Source of the DNA: Actinomucor elegans | Taxonomy: Eukaryota > Mucoromycota > Mucoromycetes > Mucorales > Mucoraceae | Length of the DNA: 64,000 nt | Direction of reading: 5' to 3' | Assembly (NCBI GenBank): GCA_026027325.1 | Contig: JAMSLZ010000004.1 | Location: 1,860,001-1,924,000 of the forward strand | Translations under genes and position numbers: made by a program | In this document: positions 56,496-64,000 of the stretch, piece by piece | How the letters are laid out: each line of letters begins with the position of its first letter | Position numbering within the stretch: the stretch's first letter is position 1 | The notes under the pieces: model-generated | Told to the model about the DNA's origin: nothing | Seen by the model: the letters and a program-made list of their open reading frames with translations, nothing else | The model's database searches: none

Positions 56496-58855
56496 TTAAA
56501 CAGATTTAGTTGTAGTGAGAGCTCTTGAAGCGATGGGTATGAGAGAGGCCATTTGACCATTTACACCTCTTTGTCGAAATGCTTTGTTTAGGGTAATATT
56601 TGAATTGATATATGCAGTAGAAGAATACATGTCTTCTTCTGATTTCAGAGGACTAGTAGACTTCTTTTTGGTGGCGGTTTTTTTATAAAGTGGCATGGAT
56701 TGAGAAGGTTTTATCTTTTTACTTGAGAGAGATGTAGATGCAATAGCCGCGCGATTTTTGAGTTGATGAGGATGCTTTTTTTGTTGTTGCTGCTGCAAGA
56801 TAGAGCCTAAGCTACCAACGGATGCAGGGCGGCTTTTATTGTTGGAGCGTTTGGCAGGAGCAGGCGTGGGGTCTGTATTCAAAAAGCCAAAGAATGTTTG
56901 ATTTGCCTCTCTGTCAGCTATTTCATCGAGCTAGAAAATTATAAGTAAATTGAAACCAATACATAGGTGACATACGTACCAAAGTGTCAAGGTATCTTCT
57001 ATCACCTATCATGACGGGTTTGCCAGCGAGCTTCTCGTATTCACCAATGGCTTTGATTAATTGACGATCCAGAAGTAATAGACGCGGTAAACATGTATTG
57101 CGCCACTTTTCTTCTTCAATCAACTGAAAAGAAGCTTGGAATAGCCTTTTGGATCAGAGGCCTTCTTTTCAAACTCGATCATTTTTTGTATCAATTCTTT
57201 TCGTTCTTTCATCAGCGCTTTTAGTGCCTGTCCTTCTAGACGAATGCTCTCAAGATACGCTATATGAAGATCCACTTCAGATTTAATTTCTTGTTTTGTG
57301 CCTATCAAAACAATGAGTAATTAGTAGTTTCGGACTTGAAATTGTCTTACTTTTGTCGTATAGGGAAGCAATGAATTCAGTTCTTTCTAAGTCGGATAGG
57401 AGACAAGCATCCCATAAAGGTATTAATTGATCCTTAAACTACTTACAAAGTGAATAAAGGGAGTTTTAAGTAACATTAGGAGTACGTACCTGTTGAATAT
57501 ATTTGTCAAATAGCCTTTTAACAAGAGGTTCAATACTATCCACAATTTCTTTTAACTATGTACTAATTAGTGTACTATTCAACTGCTGTTGGATAGGTCT
57601 TACATGGATCATGTCTTGTTTTCCAAATGTCTCAGGTAAAACAGGTCTTTCCTGGACGGGTATATTAAACTCTTTCCAAATTGCTTTGATCTTGTTAACG
57701 GATTGATGATAAATTTGAAATCGCGTTTCATAGAGTTGCTTGAGAGATGTATACTTTGAGTTTAAGAGTGTAAGCGTATGCTGGGTAAGTTGGAATTGAT
57801 TGGAAGGGTGGTGATAATAGTCATTGGTAGCTTCTCGTAAAGGAAAATTCTCGAATAATAAACCCAGACTAGTTTCCATCGTATCTGCTTTGTTGGCTTG
57901 ATAGCAAAGCAATTGCCAATAGTAATGAATTGATTTGACTGAATCTGTAAATTGGCAAATACGGTGTTTCTATTCGACATATTGGTTAATGCAAGCTTGG
58001 TTATGCTTTTTTTAAAAATATATGTATATACCTGAAGATCTTTTAAATCACGCAGTTCGCAGCTGATCTATAGGGGAAATTTGCCAATCAATACAAAATA
58101 TATAATATATATAAATATATACTTACTGATTGAACGGTGGCCCAAGAAAGATCTGTATCTTGATACTCCTATTATACCGCATATTCAGTATATATATATA
58201 TACGTACTACAGTGTAAACTAGTGTTAATACCTCTACAGACTTGAACTTGTATGGCAGCTGTAACTCATTACACAAAAGCTGAATATTAGCCAACCATTC
58301 CCGCAAATGCCTCTGTCTCGTTGATATTTCCTATTATAATTAAAATGATAATAATAGAATTAGCACAATACATTCCTTATTGTATTACTGATGTGTACCT
58401 TAGTCAGTCTAGAGTCCAACTCTATTAAGGCCTTTTCTTTAGTATAAGTTGGATTCAAACTGTTATAAATGGATAGCGTTTCCGGTGTAATTATAAATCG
58501 TTCATTTATACTGGAATACAGCATGTTCTCCAAACTGACACCCAGGAGATCTGATGCATATGCAATGCTTGTCTAATAGATGTGTTTAGCTTACAAGTGA
58601 ATTTTAAGACGCAAATAATATATACCATCATATCTTCTATATTGGCCTGTAGCAGTGTCTTTTCTCTTCTTTCATTGATTATCAATTTATCAAGCTCTTG
58701 AATTACGGACTAGATAAAATAGATAGGTGAGTTTCCATTCGAGAATGATAAATTGTGAGTGTTACATTGAGTTTCTTATTCATAGTCAGCGAGTCGACAT
58801 GGAGTGAAGACCATAATGTATACAATGTAGCAATTTGATTATGGAGTACATTCAT
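56496..58855 (-). CDS. ASE1: ASE1/PRC1/MAP65 microtubule bundler, apparent frameshift
   Basis: Eleven exons read leftward (58855-58766, 58709-58626, 58572-58399, 58330-58232, 58168-58127, 58067-58032, 57969-57604, 57555-57490, 57438-57351, 57301-56980, 56930-56496) cover about 600 residues. The start MNVLHNQIATLYTLWSSL and the N-terminal coiled coils fit the family. So do FKDQLIPLWDACLLSDLERT, KMIEFEKKASDP and the LIEEEKWRNTCLPRLLLLDR segment of the spectrin-like microtubule-binding domain. A basic, disordered C-terminus (KKIKPSQSMPLYKKTATKKK) follows. Ase1 cross-links antiparallel microtubules at the spindle midzone. Exon 10 is one base short: the frame changes at an A4 run (57147-57150), and the phase is right again at the next splice site. 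Sequencing error or real mutation is unresolved. Confidence 0.85.
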
Positions 58856-59073
58856 GTTGACTAGATAAAAAGTGAAAGAAAGGTGAAAGAAAAGCGAAAA
58901 AGGAAAAGAAACACAAAAGGGTTGTATTTAAATTAATTTCTTCGAGCTCCTCAGCTGCCTATATTGCTGCTCCTCTTCATATCAATTGAATCAAAGCCCT
59001 TGTAGTGTCTATAATTACATTATGAAACACAGAAACATGCATATATGCAAAGATTGATAAACAAAAGGTTTTA

Positions 59074-62000
59074 TTACAAAGAAACCAAGCTGTGAATCAA
59101 ATCCTCTATCTCCCGTACTTTATAGTCTTGCAAACCATTCAAAAGAACTTTTTGCTTATCTTGTAGACTCATAGTAAAGTACAACTTGAGGATATCTCCA
59201 TCAATAAAGATATTGTCTTGATCATTTGGCTGAATGGTGGGCTTATAATAACGCCAGCGATGAAAATCCAAAAGTCCAACGTTCTGTTTTTCTTTCAGGA
59301 TACCTTCTTGTATCTGGTGGAATAATTCAAATGATTCACTAGAGATCGTTTTCACTGTACCAATAGAACCATGGACAGTAGCAAAGGAAAAAGGCGGTTC
59401 TACAGATCGAGCAAGAATATTCTTGTCTTTTGTATTCGACAGTATGTCTACTAGGGTATCTATCCATTATCAAGCTTAATTACTGAAAATATATAAGATA
59501 TTGGCTGATTTACCTGGCTGGAAACAATTCACCAAGGATCCTATATGAAATCCGCCTTGTAACTCCAATCTATATAAACTGTTTGCTGGATGTGCGTGCT
59601 CATCATATGTCATAGTAAAGATATTATTACGGTCATCTGCTCCAATATAAACTTGATCGTTGACAAACTTGACAGCTGTCAACCAATTAGGTTTACTATC
59701 TAATGCCAGTAGATCCAATTTCAAGGGTTCTTTCTGTGTTACTGACAGCACCGATATAGACTGCATCACATCGCCCACTAATACTCGATCACCGTGCGTA
59801 TCCAAGGCTAACACTAGCACATTATTATGTACATTCAATTCAAATTTAACTTTATCATCAATAGGTGAATCAGGACTGAACTGAGTTAAACAATAGATCT
59901 AATAATCACATTAGAAAATACATATATATCATAAGTATAACTTACTGATCCATTCGCGGTAGCCACAACCGAGTTTTGAAAAGATTTTAAAGTATAAATA
60001 ACACCAGGTAGTTCAATGGCTTTAATGAGTTCAATATGTGTAGTTTCCTTTACATCAAATATCAAGATACGACCACTACTCGAGTCAGGATCTTCTATAT
60101 TTTCAATCGTGGTGCCAACAAATAGATACTCTTGGTTGGGATATTCTTTGAATGTAGCTATGGTCATACTCTCCACTATTTCACGGCTCGGTAATGCGTA
60201 TTTGGTAAGCACTATACAGTCCAAGTTAGTATAAACTTAAATGGTGCTGCGTAGTATTATTACCTTGGAATGTCTGTGCGTCCAAGATTTGAATCTTGCC
60301 TTTACGTGATAAAAATCCATTGTTAACATTTTTGTCTATTGACACTGTACCTACAGCTAGCGATTTCGATAAAGCCATATATTGGATGCGAATAGGCGCT
60401 TCTTCTTCCAGTGTGATCTTTGTATGATGTAACTTTTGATTCGCATCAATTTGACCAAACAATAGGCTACCGTGGGTCATTAACACGAATTTGTTGTTCA
60501 TGAGTGAGAAGGAGTAAACATCCTACATATGCGGATTAGATAATATATATATATATATACATAATATAATAAGTACCTTGATATTGACAGCAGAGAAGTA
60601 CAGTGCATTATGAATACTGGACATGATAGTGGGTCTCGTACCTGAGATAAAAACTTTGTGCTGTCCCTGATGTACATAGGGGTGCATACCAGTACAGTAA
60701 GTCCCCACCATCGTCTGTTTTTCGTTACGTAAAACTACCACGTTTCCTTTGTCTTTATAGTGTATCACATAGGTCAATATCTGCCCATCACCTGTAGTAT
60801 GGTTAGCAAGATCAACAAAGATTTTCTTTAAGACATACCTAGTAAAACCATGAAATAGTACAGTTTTTCCAGTCGAATGATCAATAAATCTTTGGCACCT
60901 GTTTCTCTCTGCAATGAATGTTCCAGTACAGGCTCCAAGTTGGGTAATCCCAAGATCGATACTGTAGGCTTAATCCAAGTGCCAATCAGTACATAGTCTC
61001 TGTCAATACCGTTCTCCTGACCAGAACTTAAATTGATACATGTAACATCTTCGTATTGTTTGACACTAGTACAGAATAAGCAACCAGAAGTGGGCTGTGT
61101 ACAGACACTTACCATAGCTCCTTTAAAGTCTCACCTGCACAGTCTAAATACACAAGCGTACCACGACCATAACAAAGCACACATTGTGTTTCATTCATCT
61201 TAGCAATAGCAATCGACTGACCCTTGGGTGGCTTCCATTCATCTATCAAAACACCTTGTTCTTGACACGTCATCATACGAACAGATAATGCAGTAACATG
61301 TAATAAATAACCTCTTTTTGTCGTGCCTGCGGCTAGTGTGGGTGTATTGAGTGGAAGTACTGAAAACTGTTGTATTTCTCGAACTTGAGTAGCACTTGTA
61401 AACTTTACAATAAAACTTTCTTTTATGGTAGAAATAAGTAAGGTGTCAATTTGTTTACTATGCAAAACGCGTTAATAATTAGACGTCAATGTATTAAGTG
61501 TTTACTTGCTTGTGTGGGCTCCGGATAGTCCAGAAATCCTTTATAAGGGGAATGGGAAGTATGGCATGTTCTACAAATCCATCACCGTTTTCTACAACAC
61601 GAAGACTACCATCTTTATCCGTACCAGAGCAACAGACCATTGTTCTCTATCATATCTTATTAAAGGAAATCAATGACTTCATATAGAGTTGCCTACCTTT
61701 CCTTGCTGGTCATAATCAAATAGGCAGAAATCCACGATAGGGCCGAGATTTGAAAACGTATGTAAGATTTCTATAGTATATTTCGGTGACCCTGCTACTA
61801 ATCTTATAACACATGGATCCCCTTGAGCAGAACTAATATACAGCAACTGATTACCCAAGTCAACAATACCATTTGGCTGACAGGTCTACTCAAATTACTG
61901 TTAAACATTACATCTATCTACCATATTAAAACTCCTTACCCGCCCGATGGTTGTACTGGATATGCGATTGACCCTCATATTTGAAATCTCCAACGACAAC

Positions 62001-62991
62001 ATATATAAATATCCTTCCTGATCACCCATTATGCACAGCTCATAACTATTATCCAAGAATGTATACGCCGTCACCACCACAGGATCAATGCTCAACTCTT
62101 TGGGTGCAACACCGCCCGTTGTCAAATCGTGATAGGCAATGATGTATTCACCAATACTCAATACACCACCAATGGGATCGGGAACGGCAATTAATGTATG
62201 TGTAGTTGACTCGACTTTGACCATAGTTTTTTCGTTCTCCGTGAGCTCTTGAGTAGTCGCATACTTGTAGGTTTTAATAGTTTTGAGCTCGTTGTTTTCA
62301 CCCAATAAGACAGCCATCGTCGATTGCTGGATGCCATGCAATGCAATCATGGATAGAAAGTCAAATTCGTGGGTAGAGATAGCCTTGGGTTGAAAACGTA
62401 TTCTTGTTTGTGAGTCTTTAGATTTACCCTTGGTATCGAGTTTATGAAAAGGGATGGCAAAAAGATAGCCAGTGAATGCGCTTATAAGGATGGTTTGCGT
62501 ATATGTATCGACAATGATGTCAAGCGGTTGATCAGTCATACGCGCTCGATTATCTTCTAATTGACCATGGTGCTCAGTGAGAACAGTGTTGCTGCGGCTA
62601 CTGTAGGTGAGGATGGTGAAGTAGTTTTGATCGGTCAGTAGAAAAAGGGAACACGTCGTGCGATCCTATTTGGTTCCAATGTCAATATTTCTTTTTCAAC
62701 TTTGAATTCAAGACCTACAGGTAGAGAAAACACTTGCATCTTACTAACAATGCCATATATACTGAACTGAGTGATCAACTTGATATTCGAGTACGAGATA
62801 GAATGCACCTCAATATTGGATCCTTTACTATAAAGCGAAATGTCAAAATTGCCATAGGAAAATGGGTATTGAAGGACTCGATTTTACCACAAGATCAAGT
62901 TATCTTCGTCTGGGTTAATGAATTTGCCTTTGCAAGCACATGTTACGGCTGTTGGATTGTTAATGGTGGTAACCACATGATATTTATTCAT
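59074..62991 (-). CDS. DDB1: DDB1 (CUL4 ligase adaptor, three beta-propellers)
   Basis: Twelve exons read leftward (62991-62888, 62827-62719, 62665-61940, 61885-61697, 61646-61510, 61457-61113, 61065-60839, 60791-60577, 60522-60264, 60211-59946, 59898-59514, 59459-59074) give 1115 residues (human DDB1 has 1140). MNKYHVVTTINNPTAVTCAC is the family N-terminus. YGIVSKMQVFSLP, DWFW-like KDFWTIRSPHN, DGQILTYVIHYKDKGNVVVL, DTHGDRVLVGDVMQSISVLS and FIDGDILKLYF match successive DDB1 landmarks. DDB1 links substrate receptors to the CUL4-RBX1 ubiquitin ligase in DNA repair and replication control. Intron 5 (61509-61458) must start with GCAAGT to keep phase. CPSF160/SF3B3 paralogues were considered; the C-terminal FIDGD motif and N-terminus favour DDB1. 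Confidence 0.92.
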
Positions 62992-64000
62992 TTTATATTT
63001 AAATGTATGTATAAAAGACGAGTTCAACCGAAGACTTAGGAAAAAACGCGTATATACTAGGCTCCGAGAAGCGTCACGCGTCTCGCCAAATTTTTCAGCC
63101 ATTTAGTTTCGAGAACCTATTACTCATTACAATGGTAACGATAAGGCAGTATCTCGTTGCTACCACAATAATAACACAATATCTTGTTGATATGTTTATG
63201 ATAATCCAGTCTTATGAAGCCATTGTAATATCGTATCATTTTGGTTCACACAATAATGGTTGAACCGATGGTTATATTTCACCAAACACCATTCCCCACT
63301 ACCAACTACTTGTAGCTTGAAAGGCTAGCAAGAATGCACGTTAAAATTACTACAAGTACCATTGCTTATTAATTATTATATTGATTTGTTATATTAAAAT
63401 GACGGGATTGCCATTTATAAGTGCTCATGTCAAGTGTATAATTTTGGATCTCTGATCTATATCAAAAAGATATAGTCTCTCTTATGTTCTTTTGAATTGC
63501 ATTAATTCCTACAACAAAACACAGTCTTCGAAACTGAAAACGGTTATGTCATTCAAGAAGGATTATATAAAATGAATCGAAAAAGAACAGAAAAGAAGAC
63601 GTTTACTTCTTATTGTGAATATAGACCTCACTCGCCTCTTTGTTTTAATCATTGCACTTGGTCATCTTTACAAACTAATAAAACAACGAGTATTGTAAAG
63701 ATGAACAAAGAGTATTATTATTGGTTTTGATAAGAATGTGATAGTAGACGATATATCAAAACAAGTCACAAATACTAATTTTTTTTTGTAAATTTAAGTT
63801 TTTATTAAACTTTTAGAGAAGTGGTGCTTGAATATAAGTATATATATTAACGAGGAGGTGGGGATAATATAATGCTGTGATTAATGGACCACAAGTAGCG
63901 TTTATGTATTCTGAAGGTAGTATTTGGAGTTATTACAATTATGTTGGATTGTGTAGTATTGATATTTGTGATTCAATCTTTGCTATGACTGTATCAGTTA
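62992..64000. other. Intergenic, upstream of DDB1
   Basis: No gene is supported. A short inverted repeat GGTTCA-n11-TGAACC lies at about 63242-63264, and a possible trace of the dispersed repeat (GGATCTCTGATCTATATC) near 63447. No coding frame was seen. Confidence 0.4.

Noticed and set aside
61109..61510. Frameshift in DDB1 between exons 5 and 6
   Set aside because: A GC-AG intron restores the frame exactly and has a consensus GCAAGT donor, so no sequence error needs to be assumed.

Overview
This is nuclear DNA of a filamentous fungus, most likely an early-diverging one of the Mucorales type. The evidence is AT-rich intergenic DNA, many short introns (about 40-90 nt, GT-AG, TACTAAC-like branch sites), TATA boxes with CT-rich leaders, very long A/T homopolymers, and single-copy eukaryotic housekeeping genes. 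The genus is inferred, not proven. No rRNA, tRNA, CRISPR or bacterial feature was recognised.

Layout. 0-8.6 kb is gene-dense: a COA1-like cytochrome oxidase assembly factor, a PC-esterase (SGNH) type II membrane protein, an acyl-protein thioesterase, a Ser-rich protein, the mitochondrial import-motor subunit PAM17 and a COPI-associated (TVP15-type) Golgi membrane protein. 8.6-17 kb is gene-poor and holds two HsbA-like small secreted proteins, decayed coding fragments and copies of a dispersed repeat. 17-23.2 kb carries a cPLA2-type phospholipase, an 80-residue orphan and an AAAP amino-acid transporter. 23.2-32.7 kb is an AT-rich desert with repeats, gene relics, a small Kex2-type secreted peptide and a doubtful membrane-protein gene. 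32.7-44 kb carries a LIM-LIM-C1-RhoGAP, the ribosome-biogenesis WD40 protein JIP5/WDR55, a coiled-coil protein and importin-5/PSE1. 44-47.3 kb is a second desert with a six-cysteine secreted peptide of 59 residues. 47.3-52.6 kb holds the MAP3K STE11 and the SM protein VPS45. 53.3-56.05 kb is a degenerate non-LTR retrotransposon with a poly(A) tail. 56.5-63 kb holds the spindle-midzone protein ASE1/PRC1, with an apparent 1-nt frameshift, and DDB1, with a GC-AG intron. The last kilobase has no gene I can support.

How the genes relate. There is no operon or biosynthetic cluster. The conserved genes serve mitochondria (COA1, PAM17), membrane traffic and lipids (APT1, TVP15-like, VPS45, cPLA2, AAAP), polarity and mating signalling (RhoGAP, STE11), nuclear import and ribosome assembly (PSE1, JIP5), and cytokinesis and ubiquitin ligase function (ASE1, DDB1). 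The lineage-specific material (small secreted proteins, a dispersed repeat of about 75 bp, gene relics and the LINE) lies in the AT-rich islands between them.

Exon coordinates were assembled by hand from splice signals, reading phase and family resemblance. Each multi-exon gene was checked for phase continuity. None was confirmed by transcripts or by a database search.
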